Assembly: GCA_002316585.1 (NCBI GenBank)
Contig: DCDU01000194.1
Location: 1-5,728, forward strand
Length of the DNA stretch: 5,728 nucleotides
Source of the DNA: Firmicutes bacterium UBA1047
GTDB taxonomy: Bacteria > Bacillota > Clostridia > Tissierellales > Sedimentibacteraceae
Reading direction: 5' to 3'
Position 1 is the first letter of the stretch. Every line of letters starts with the position of its first letter. This document shows, piece after piece, positions 1 through 5,418 of this stretch. Below the pieces are notes generated by a model, which saw only the letters and a program-made list of their open reading frames with translations, was not told where the DNA came from and ran no database searches. The position numbers and the translations under genes were made by a program.

Positions 1-55
1 TCCCCAGAGTTCACCGGTTCCGCATCGGGGATACGAGGGCCGCTGCAGTATTGTT
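1..55 (-). ncRNA. Possible 5' part of a structured RNA (low confidence)
   Basis: About 64% of the first 50 bases are G or C, against about a third in the next 50, a sharp change in an AT-rich window. The stretch can pair TCCCC at 1-5 with GGGGA at 27-31. On the minus strand the string CCGGTGAACTCTGGGGA resembles the GGUG...UCC core of a cobalamin riboswitch, but one core base appears to be missing, the usual upstream P3 pattern is not clear, and the diagnostic downstream half would lie outside the window. It lies downstream of the HD-domain gene and could lead into a further minus-strand gene. The alternative is foreign sequence joined at a contig end. The GC shift and the pairing are seen; the riboswitch idea is a weak inference. 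Confidence 0.2.
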
Positions 56-117
56 TTCTCATGAATAAGCTAAGGTTGAATGCATTAGTACTTAATGCTC
101 TTTGGTCCTCCCATAAT
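56..117. other. Intergenic spacer after the HD-domain gene
   Basis: This AT-rich spacer has no ORF with a credible ribosome binding site. It contains a small hairpin at 82-98 with arms GCATTA and TAATGC and a 5-nt loop, but no T-run follows on either strand, so it is not a convincing terminator. On the minus strand a GGGAGG string lies just after the HD gene's stop codon, but no usable start codon follows at a suitable distance. No terminator for the HD gene is evident, so its transcript may continue past the left edge. Confidence 0.5.
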
Positions 118-777
118 CTACAATAGCTCCACACCATTTATTATCAGCTTAAATTTCAGCTTCAAATATTCTGCTGCTCTTCTGCACAGCAGCATTCTAC
201 CCAAGAATATTTCGAAATAATCCATTACTGCTCCAAAATTCGTATCTATCTTTAATTCAAGAATTATTTCCCTTTTATCTTCAAACAATGTTACAGTTGA
301 TTTTTCAACTGAATAATTTACTCTGTCATGAATATCAAATGTTGAGATATCTCTGTTTCTTACTCTCGTTCGGCGAACATCGGTTTTATCAGCTAAAATT
401 AGGGCTGCCGCTACTGCATTTACAGGAACCGCCGTTGATTCATCATGATTTCCGATTGCAGAAATAATTGTTGCTGTTTCCTCAACGTCCATTCCCATTT
501 TATCAAGAATGCGAAAGGACATCAGAGCGCTGCTTTGCGCATGGTCTACCCGGTTTATCACATTGCCTATATCATGCATGTGGGCGGCTATGGCTGCAAG
601 CTCAGCTGTTCTCTCATCGTAGCCAAGTTTTAAGAGAAGCTCCCTTGCATGTATTGCCACCTTGCCAATATGTGCAAAGGAATGCTCGGTGTAACCTAAT
701 GCCGCCAATGTTTCATCTGCCTTTTCTATATATGTTTGTATTTCTCTGCTGTTTTTTATATCCTTATATGTTATCAT
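118..777 (-). CDS. HD-domain metal-dependent phosphohydrolase
   Basis: A 219-residue soluble protein of the HD superfamily, whose members hydrolyse phosphomonoester or phosphodiester bonds using one or two metal ions. The metal-ligand pattern is visible in order: H36, the H68-D69 doublet (in AHMHDIGN), and D130 (in ILADKTD). Extra histidines at H79 and H111 are the kind of ligands seen in two-metal HD enzymes. The C-terminal third carries no motif I recognise. There is no signal peptide or membrane segment. The ATG at 777 is preceded by AGAGGAT with 5 nt between GAGG and the start, which supports this start. A good promoter lies directly upstream, so the gene is probably transcribed alone despite lying only 57 bp after the pseudouridine synthase gene. 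The substrate cannot be told from sequence; a cyclic-dinucleotide or nucleotide phosphohydrolase is possible but unproven. Confidence 0.88.
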   Translation of the reverse strand: MITYKDIKNSREIQTYIEKADETLAALGYTEHSFAHIGKVAIHARELLLKLGYDERTAELAAIAAHMHDIGNVINRVDHAQSSALMSFRILDKMGMDVEETATIISAIGNHDESTAVPVNAVAAALILADKTDVRRTRVRNRDISTFDIHDRVNYSVEKSTVTLFEDKREIILELKIDTNFGAVMDYFEIFLGRMLLCRRAAEYLKLKFKLIINGVELL

Positions 778-797
778 TTCATCCTCTTCTTATATTT

Positions 798-826
798 TAT
801 ATATTTATTTTATGGTTAAGTGTCAA
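798..826 (-). promoter_or_regulatory. Sigma-A promoter of the HD-domain gene
   Basis: On the minus strand a perfect -35 TTGACA (826-821) is followed after 17 bp by TATATA (803-798), one substitution or shift away from TATAAT. Transcription would start near 791, leaving an mRNA leader of about 14 nt that contains the AGAGGAT ribosome binding site. The promoter lies entirely between the stop codon of the pseudouridine synthase gene and the HD-domain gene, so the latter is separately expressed. Confidence 0.75.
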
Positions 827-834
827 AAGAAAGC

Positions 835-1521
835 TTATACTAAATTATAAAGTGTAAACGGATAGTTCTGTGGCAATGATGTAAATTCAGTGTAGGTTTT
901 TGTTTTAGGATGCCTGAATCCAAACTTATATGACCAAAGAGCTATAAAAGTAAACTCTTTTTTCTTCATGAACACTTTGTTGTATTTGTTGTCACCCCAA
1001 ATAGGCATACCTGCATTTGAAAGCTGAAGCCTTATTTGATGATGTCTTCCTGTATGCAGCTTTACTTTCAGAAGTGTCAGCGTACCGTATTCTTCTGTAT
1101 CGGTTGAATCCAATACCTCGTATTCTAATTTTGCAAGCTTAGCCCTTTTGTCATCGGATGCAGCTATTTTTGACATATTTATTGTCATAAGTTTTTTTAT
1201 GTAATCTTCTAATATACCACTTTCTTTTTCAGGTTTGCCGCAAACAACAGTTAAGTATTCCTTGTTGGTCTGCCTTAATTGAACTTGTTTTGACAGCTCC
1301 TTGTTTGCAAAATCATTTTTAGCAAAAACAATAATGCCTCCGACGGGACGGTCTAATCTGTGAATTAATCCAAGGTGTGGATTATCTGTCTTAGTTCCTA
1401 AATATTTTAATGCTTGCGACATTAAATCTTCATCATTTGTTTTATCGCTTTGTGACGGTATACCCTGCGGTTTTATCAGACAAAGTATGTGTTTGTCTTC
1501 ATATACTATGTTTAAATCCAT
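835..1521 (-). CDS. RluA-family pseudouridine synthase
   Basis: This enzyme isomerises specific uridines to pseudouridine in rRNA or tRNA. The 228-residue protein is the catalytic domain of the RluA family without the N-terminal S4 RNA-binding domain that larger members carry. It shows motif I around YEDKHILCLIKPQGIPSQ (7-24), the active-site motif HRLDRPVGG with the catalytic aspartate D57, KEYL at 87-90, the motif II region KLEYEVL at 131-137, and HTGRHHQIRLQL at 156-167 followed by GD at 176-177. Proline after HRLDR is also seen in TruC-like members, but the target site cannot be assigned. It is the last gene of the trmB run. Its GGAG ribosome binding site (1530-1527) directly follows the ybaK stop, with 5 nt before the ATG, so the two are probably translated together. 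Confidence 0.93.
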   Translation of the reverse strand: MDLNIVYEDKHILCLIKPQGIPSQSDKTNDEDLMSQALKYLGTKTDNPHLGLIHRLDRPVGGIIVFAKNDFANKELSKQVQLRQTNKEYLTVVCGKPEKESGILEDYIKKLMTINMSKIAASDDKRAKLAKLEYEVLDSTDTEEYGTLTLLKVKLHTGRHHQIRLQLSNAGMPIWGDNKYNKVFMKKKEFTFIALWSYKFGFRHPKTKTYTEFTSLPQNYPFTLYNLV

Positions 1522-1530
1522 TTTTTCTCC

Positions 1531-2004
1531 TTAAATCAAATCTTCATAGGTTGCATTTACCGCTTTAATCAAATCCTCCGGACTAATTATTACCTGTGCT
1601 CCGATTGCTCCGGCGCTCACTAATATTTTATCCTGCAAAACAGCGGATTCATCAATAAATGTTTTATAGTACTTTTTCATTCCTATGGGCGAACAGCCTC
1701 CTCTTATATAACCTGTATTTTTGGTTAAATCTCTTAACGGAAGCATTTCAATATTCTTTTCATCAGATGCTTTGGCTGCTTTTTTTAAATTAAGCTCATA
1801 TTCAACAGGAATGCAAAAAACATACAGCTCCTTGCTGTGACCAACCGCAACCAATGTTTTAAACACTGCTTCGGGGTTTTGTCCAGTTTTGTGCGCGACT
1901 GATACTCCGTCTATTTTTCCGTCTTCACTTTCATACGTCATATAATCATAGCTAATATTCATGGAATCAAGAATTCGCATGGCATTTGTTTTATTGATTT
2001 TCAT
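1531..2004 (-). CDS. ybaK: YbaK/EbsC-type Cys-tRNA(Pro)/aminoacyl-tRNA deacylase
   Basis: A free-standing editing enzyme that hydrolyses mischarged tRNA, in characterised homologues Cys-tRNA(Pro). It is related to the INS editing domain of prolyl-tRNA synthetase. At 157 residues the length is typical. The conserved lysine essential in this family corresponds to K49 in VFKTLV (47-52). The family's glycine-rich signature is GYIRGGCSPIG at 98-108, followed by MKK. The substrate-binding region around FCIPVEYELNLKKAAKA (63-79) also fits. The protein is cytoplasmic with no membrane segment. The start at 2004 has AGGA 8 nt upstream. It lies 18 bp after the DUF1294 gene and 9 bp before the pseudouridine synthase gene, in one minus-strand transcription unit with trmB, a setting that agrees with a role in tRNA fidelity. 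Confidence 0.95.
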   Translation of the reverse strand: MKINKTNAMRILDSMNISYDYMTYESEDGKIDGVSVAHKTGQNPEAVFKTLVAVGHSKELYVFCIPVEYELNLKKAAKASDEKNIEMLPLRDLTKNTGYIRGGCSPIGMKKYYKTFIDESAVLQDKILVSAGAIGAQVIISPEDLIKAVNATYEDLI

Positions 2005-2022
2005 TTTCTCAATCCTATCCTG

Positions 2023-2325
2023 TTATTTGATAATAAATATAACGTCGTCAAATGAATTAATTATAAATTCATAAGCCAATAATGCATTAAAAGCTATTGC
2101 GATAATTGTAATTATAACAAATTTTGTCTTTTTAGTTTTGTGATGGAACAATATCATTGCAGCAATGCTTCCGATTATTCCGCCCATAAAACCCGCTATA
2201 TGAAGAGTGCTCTCTTTGATTCTCCATTTATCCTTTTTTGCCTTTTGTTTATCTATATAGAATAGAACAAAGGAAATCAAATTTATCATTAACAGGTAAA
2301 CTAAAATATAGTTTATATTATCCAT
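2023..2325 (-). CDS. DUF1294 family small membrane protein
   Basis: A 100-residue integral membrane protein of unknown function. The DUF1294 signature is clear: a first hydrophobic segment at about 6-24, the cytoplasmic-looking motif D25-K26 with A29 and WRIKE at 34-38, a glycine-rich second segment (GGIIGSIAAMILF, 48-60), HHKTKK at 61-66 with F69, and a third segment at about 70-88. The usual family length is about 85-120 residues, so it looks complete. Its ATG lies inside the last codons of trmB, an 8-bp overlap, so translation is probably coupled; the ribosome binding site is weak (GTGAGAAAG). The neighbours handle tRNA modification and proofreading, but this does not establish a tRNA role for the protein. 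Confidence 0.9.
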   Translation of the reverse strand: MDNINYILVYLLMINLISFVLFYIDKQKAKKDKWRIKESTLHIAGFMGGIIGSIAAMILFHHKTKKTKFVIITIIAIAFNALLAYEFIINSFDDVIFIIK

Positions 2326-2962
2326 TTTTCTTTCTCACTACTAATTTATTTATTTTTTTACCCTCATTTATAAATCGTTCTTCATACTCTGTCATTATAT
2401 TGTCTTCCTTGTAAGCGCTTTTGTGCAAATCTCTTGTAACCATTATGAATTCCCAGCTGTCATTTTCAAATTGTTCAAGGGAATATTCGAACAAATCATT
2501 GTTGTCTGTTTTCATGTGAATTTCACCCTTATCGGCAAGAACAAATTTATATACTTCCAAGAAGCTTTTATGTGTCAGGCGCCTTTTGTAATGAGAGGGT
2601 TTCGGCCATGGGTCCGAAAAGTTCAGATAAATTCTACTAATTGAACTTTCATCGAATACTTCCCTTAATATATCTCCGTTTGAATAAACAATATAATAAT
2701 TGGGAGGGTCATTTTCAAAAGTTGATTTTGCACATCTGTATGCAACTTTGACGCTTTTCTCAAATCCGAAATAATTTATATCCGGATTTTTAACTGCGTT
2801 TTCTCTCAGAAACTTTCCTTTTCCACAGCCTAACTCCACATGTATCGGATTATTGTTTCCAAATGCTTTATTTAGTTTATATCCTCTTTTTTCCGGATCT
2901 GTAATTGCTTTTTCGCAATTTTTCAAATATTGATACTGCCCCGGAACATATCTTAATCTCAT
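2318..2962 (-). CDS. trmB: tRNA (guanine-N7)-methyltransferase TrmB
   Basis: This enzyme uses S-adenosylmethionine to form 7-methylguanosine, normally at position 46 in the tRNA variable loop. The 214-residue protein has the usual length of bacterial TrmB and its full motif set. These are the SAM-binding HVELGCGKGKF (41-51), the E68 loop (FGFEKS), the D97 region (NGDI), the family signature NFSDPWPK (114-121) followed by H124, KRRLT (126-130), KTDNNDLFEYS (151-161), and the C-terminal TEYEERF (191-197). Nothing is missing. The ATG at 2962 has AAGGA 8 nt upstream (2975-2971). It is the first gene of a four-gene minus-strand run and overlaps the DUF1294 gene by 8 bp. Confidence 0.97.
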   Translation of the reverse strand: MRLRYVPGQYQYLKNCEKAITDPEKRGYKLNKAFGNNNPIHVELGCGKGKFLRENAVKNPDINYFGFEKSVKVAYRCAKSTFENDPPNYYIVYSNGDILREVFDESSISRIYLNFSDPWPKPSHYKRRLTHKSFLEVYKFVLADKGEIHMKTDNNDLFEYSLEQFENDSWEFIMVTRDLHKSAYKEDNIMTEYEERFINEGKKINKLVVRKKNG

Positions 2963-2970
2963 AACTTATA

Positions 2971-2998
2971 TCCTTCATACTTTATTTAAAGTATTATA
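2971..2998 (-). promoter_or_regulatory. trmB: Possible -10 and RBS for the trmB run
   Basis: On the minus strand a perfect TATAAT lies at 2998-2993, preceded by TTG, and the AAGGA ribosome binding site of trmB lies at 2975-2971. No good -35 is present at 16-18 bp upstream (TGTTAT is the closest), so the promoter is only a candidate. With this -10 the leader would be about 25 nt long. Confidence 0.4.
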
Positions 2999-3166
2999 CA
3001 ATATTATTGTGAAAAATAACAGTAAATTGCTATTATATTTTTATTTCCTTTTTAATTAAAAATCTCCGTTTTCGATAAAGACAAATTATAATATTTACAT
3101 AAATTCAATTATATAAATAAGGCATGTTGATTATATAACCCTGTTAATAATTATTTTTTAAGCCTA
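2999..3166. other. AT-rich divergent intergenic region
   Basis: This stretch between the divergent trmB and DUF2179 genes is very AT-rich. It includes a palindrome TTTTAATTAAAA around 3051-3062 and scattered TATAAT-like strings. I see no coding sequence, no riboswitch-like conserved core and no clear operator. The two genes' own promoter elements lie at its two ends. Confidence 0.5.
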
Positions 3167-3195
3167 TTGCAAATTATTGAAAAAGTTAGTAGAAT
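3167..3195 (+). promoter_or_regulatory. Sigma-A promoter of the DUF2179 gene
   Basis: TTGCAA at 3167-3172 and TAGAAT at 3190-3195 are separated by exactly 17 bp, each within one or two bases of the consensus. Transcription would start near 3202. The strong AAAGGGGTG ribosome binding site at 3212-3220 follows, giving a leader of roughly 20-25 nt. Confidence 0.65.
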
Positions 3196-3224
3196 GAACT
3201 TACAAAACAATAAAGGGGTGTCAT

Positions 3225-3758
3225 ATGGATTTTTTAATGAATTTGGAAGGACCTTTACTGTATATCATAATATTTTGCGCAAAAATAATAGAGGTTTCCA
3301 TTTCAACTATCAGATTAGTATTTATTAATAAAGGCGAAAGAGTTAAGGGTGCAATTTTAGGCTTTATAGAAATATTGATATGGCTTATCGTTGTAAGCTC
3401 TGTTTTAAACAATATTACCGAAGATCCTATAAAGGTGTTTATATATGCGGCAGCCTTTTCATTAGGTAATTATTTGGGAGTTACAATTGAATCGAAAATT
3501 GCTGTAGGATTAGCTTCAATTCAAGTAGTAGTAAATGAGAAAAGCGGAGAAGTTCTTGCGGATATTTTAAGAGAACAGGGATATGGCGTTACAATAATCG
3601 AAGGAAAAGGTAAAAACGAAAGTATTAAAAAACTTTTATTCATTCAGTTGAAAAGAAAAAAAATTCCTGATGCTGTTAAATTAATAAAACAGCATAATCC
3701 GGAGGCCTATATAACAGTAAATGACATAAAATCAATGTTAGGCGGATATATAAAATAG
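3225..3758 (+). CDS. DUF5698/DUF2179 (UPF0316) membrane protein
   Basis: A 177-residue protein of the UPF0316 family (related to Bacillus YebE), function unknown. The N-terminal half is a membrane domain (DUF5698) with hydrophobic segments at about 9-31, 42-62 and 68-90. It includes the family-typical run IIIFCAKIIEVSISTIR (14-30) and the FIEILIWLIVV segment. The C-terminal half, from about residue 95, is a soluble DUF2179 domain. It contains GEVLADILREQGYGVTIIEGKG (about 108-129) and ends in YITVNDIKS; this domain resembles those at the C-terminus of YitT-type membrane proteins. The ATG at 3225 has AGGGG 6 nt upstream, supporting this start. The gene is transcribed alone on the plus strand, and its stop codon lies inside the hairpin that terminates it. 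Confidence 0.9.
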   Translation: MDFLMNLEGPLLYIIIFCAKIIEVSISTIRLVFINKGERVKGAILGFIEILIWLIVVSSVLNNITEDPIKVFIYAAAFSLGNYLGVTIESKIAVGLASIQVVVNEKSGEVLADILREQGYGVTIIEGKGKNESIKKLLFIQLKRKKIPDAVKLIKQHNPEAYITVNDIKSMLGGYIK

Positions 3759-3791
3759 ACTGCTTGGAACACCAAGCAGTCTATTTTATAT
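3748..3791. terminator. Bidirectional rho-independent terminator
   Basis: A perfect inverted repeat with a 20-bp stem (3748-3767 and 3772-3791) and the 4-nt loop AACA. Its core is GACTGCTTGG paired with CCAAGCAGTC, flanked by A-rich and T-rich tracts that give a U-rich 3' side on both strands. It lies between the convergent DUF2179 gene, whose TAG stop is within the stem, and the aspartate kinase gene, whose stop is 19 bp away. It should terminate both transcripts. Confidence 0.92.
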
Positions 3792-3810
3792 GAGTTGCCC
3801 TTCTGAGGCA

Positions 3811-5133
3811 TCACTTTATGAACGCATCATATATCGCCCTAATGGCTCTTTCAAAATCTTTATCTTCCACTGCCACAATTATATTTATTTCGCTGGAGCC
3901 TTGGTCAATCATACGTATATTTATATTGCTGTTGCCTAAGGCTGTAAAAAGTTTTGCTGAAATACCGGGCTGATATGCCATTTTAATCCCGACTGTTGTT
4001 ATAAGGCTTAAATTTCTGTATACTTGTACATTTTCTGTTCTGCACTTGTCTTTCAATTCTTCAACTATTTCATGGCTTACTTTTTCTACAGATTCCGAAG
4101 GAAGAACAATGGTGAAGCTGTCAATGCCTGAAGGAATGTGGTCTATGCTTATGCCCCTATCTTCAAACACTTTTAAAGCTTTCTTTATAATACCCACCTC
4201 ATTTGCCATGTGTTCCTTGTGAATATAAAAGAACGAAAAATCTTTTTTGCCTGCAATCCCTGTTATAATATGTCCCTTTGCATAATCATCATCCGCTAAG
4301 TCATCTCTGATTATTAATGTGCCGGGATTTTCAGGGTCATTGGTATTTCTTATATTAATGGGAATGCCTGCTTGCCTCACAGGAAAAACAGCTTCGTCGT
4401 GAAGCACTGATGCCCCCATATACGAGAGCTCTCTTAATTCCTGATATGTTATTTTCTCTATTTGCTTAGGGTTTTTTACAATCTTGGGGTCTGCAATTAA
4501 AAATCCGGATACATCTGTCCAGTTTTCATATATATCAGCCCCCATTGCACTTGAAATAATAGCTCCCGTAATATCAGAACCTCCCCTTGAAAAGGTCTTT
4601 ATGCTTCCGTCAGGATAAGAACCGTAAAATCCCGGTATAATTGCTTTGCTCTTTTTGCTTAATACATATCTAAGTTTTTCATTAGTTTTTTCTCTGTTTA
4701 TTGTACAGTCATAATTGAAAAATATAACATCCTTGGCGTCAACAAAGTCACATTTCAAATAATCAGCCATCAATAATGCGCTTAAATATTCTCCCCTGCT
4801 TACAATATAATCCTCGTCACATTTATTGTCTAAATTTTCTTTTATTATTTTGAATTCGTATTCTAAATCTGTACTTAAATTTAATTCTTCTTTAATAAGA
4901 TTAAACCTGTCTTCTATAATTTTTAAAACAGACCCATAGGGTACTGAATATTTTATATGAGCATATGTGAGATACAACAAATCCGTAATTTTGTTGTCAT
5001 CCTTAAATCTTTTGCCTGGAGCCGAAACTATAACATATTTTCTTTCATCATTACTTTTAACTATGTCATATACTTTTTTGAACTGCTGGGCATCAGCCAA
5101 TGAAGTACCTCCAAATTTAGCAACCTTTATCAT
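3811..5133 (-). CDS. lysC: Aspartate kinase (monofunctional, ACT-regulated)
   Basis: Phosphorylates L-aspartate with ATP to give 4-aspartyl phosphate, the entry step to lysine, diaminopimelate, threonine and methionine. The 440-residue protein has a complete amino-acid kinase domain: KFGGTS (6-11), the VSAPGKR region (36-42), SRGE (112-115), FSRGGSDITGA (181-191), WTDVSG (205-210), ADPKIV (214-219) and SYMGASVLHDEA (237-248). Two ACT domains follow, at about 289-360 and 375-438, the second containing GIKMAYQPGISAKLFTAL. There is no homoserine dehydrogenase fusion. The length and the ACT pair fit the ~440-450-residue clostridial and YclM-like class, which is controlled by end-product binding; the effector cannot be told. 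The start has a strong GGAGG 5 nt upstream. The gene appears to stand alone between a promoter and a terminator. Other aspartokinase symbols are possible; lysC is used generically. Confidence 0.96.
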   Translation of the reverse strand: MIKVAKFGGTSLADAQQFKKVYDIVKSNDERKYVIVSAPGKRFKDDNKITDLLYLTYAHIKYSVPYGSVLKIIEDRFNLIKEELNLSTDLEYEFKIIKENLDNKCDEDYIVSRGEYLSALLMADYLKCDFVDAKDVIFFNYDCTINREKTNEKLRYVLSKKSKAIIPGFYGSYPDGSIKTFSRGGSDITGAIISSAMGADIYENWTDVSGFLIADPKIVKNPKQIEKITYQELRELSYMGASVLHDEAVFPVRQAGIPINIRNTNDPENPGTLIIRDDLADDDYAKGHIITGIAGKKDFSFFYIHKEHMANEVGIIKKALKVFEDRGISIDHIPSGIDSFTIVLPSESVEKVSHEIVEELKDKCRTENVQVYRNLSLITTVGIKMAYQPGISAKLFTALGNSNINIRMIDQGSSEINIIVAVEDKDFERAIRAIYDAFIK

Positions 5134-5164
5134 ATTTTCCTCCGCTTAATAATTTAACTTTTTA

Positions 5165-5193
5165 ACAATATCACAAAGAAATATAAATGTCAA
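5165..5193 (-). promoter_or_regulatory. lysC: Strong sigma-A promoter of the aspartate kinase gene
   Basis: On the minus strand a perfect TTGACA (5193-5188) is followed after 17 bp by TATTGT (5170-5165), which carries an upstream TG (TGATATTGT), the extended -10 form. Transcription would begin near 5158, only about 25 nt before the ATG. The leader therefore contains just the ribosome binding site, leaving no room for a lysine riboswitch or an attenuator on this transcript. Confidence 0.8.
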
Positions 5194-5200
5194 TATATTT

Positions 5201-5214
5201 AATACATGTGTATT
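5201..5214. promoter_or_regulatory. Short palindrome just upstream of the lysC -35
   Basis: AATACA and TGTATT form an inverted repeat with 2 bp between them, ending 7 bp upstream of the -35 element of the aspartate kinase promoter. The position fits an activator or repressor site, but a 6-bp repeat in AT-rich DNA can occur by chance. Confidence 0.25.
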
Positions 5215-5233
5215 CATTATGCAAACATACGCA

Positions 5234-5250
5234 GTGAAAATCATTTTCAC
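5234..5250. promoter_or_regulatory. Fur-box-like palindrome upstream of lysC
   Basis: GTGAAAATCATTTTCAC is a perfect palindrome with 8-bp arms around a central C. Its inner 15 bp match the 7-1-7 Fur box of Bacillus (TGATAATNATTATCA) at all but two symmetric positions. It lies about 40 bp upstream of the main aspartate kinase -35. It also lies just downstream of a minus-strand TATAAT at 5262-5257 that has no good -35, so it could overlap the start site of a second, weaker promoter. The palindrome is seen; recognition by a Fur-family regulator is inference. Confidence 0.4.
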
Positions 5251-5351
5251 CGATACATTATATTATTTATTTTGCCTGTTCATTCTGTAAGCCGTCTTAT
5301 AAACATTAAAAATACGCTGACTGTTATTAGGAATCACATAGTTGATTATAC

Positions 5352-5392
5352 AAAAAAAAGCGGCATGAGAGCAAAGAGGCTCTCAGACGCTT
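5352..5392 (-). terminator. Rho-independent terminator of the ferredoxin-like gene
   Basis: On the minus strand the arms AAGCG (5392-5388) and CGCTT (5362-5358) enclose an inner GAGAG/CTCTC stem with a small internal loop. A run of eight T follows directly (5359-5352). It lies about 26 bp after the stop codon of the ferredoxin-like gene and separates it from the aspartate kinase promoter region. Confidence 0.88.
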
Positions 5393-5418
5393 AACATAAT
5401 TCAATCTGCTATATATTA

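Noticed and set aside
1..55. Resemblance of the minus strand to the CCCGAAC...GGAA core of 5S rRNA
   Set aside because: The flanking helices of 5S rRNA are absent and the loop sequences differ too much.
1..62. Minus-strand ORF starting at an ATG at 62-60 and running off the left edge
   Set aside because: It has only about 20 codons, no ribosome binding site upstream, and an encoded peptide that is not recognisable.
82..98. Small hairpin after the HD-domain gene as a terminator
   Set aside because: The stem is only 6 bp, AT-rich, and no T-run follows on either strand.
445..857. Plus-strand reading frames opposite the HD-domain gene
   Set aside because: They are antisense to a gene with clear catalytic motifs, and they have no ribosome binding site and no recognisable protein features.
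2423..2644. Plus-strand frame opposite trmB
   Set aside because: It is a shadow of a complete TrmB with all its motifs, and it has no ribosome binding site.
5201..5350. Lysine riboswitch upstream of the aspartate kinase gene
   Set aside because: None of the conserved lysine riboswitch core strings is visible, the region is AT-rich, and a strong promoter lies downstream of it.
5206..5394. Plus-strand frame of 62 codons between the lysC promoter and the ferredoxin-like gene
   Set aside because: It runs through the lysC upstream palindrome and through the terminator hairpin, with no ribosome binding site or recognisable product.
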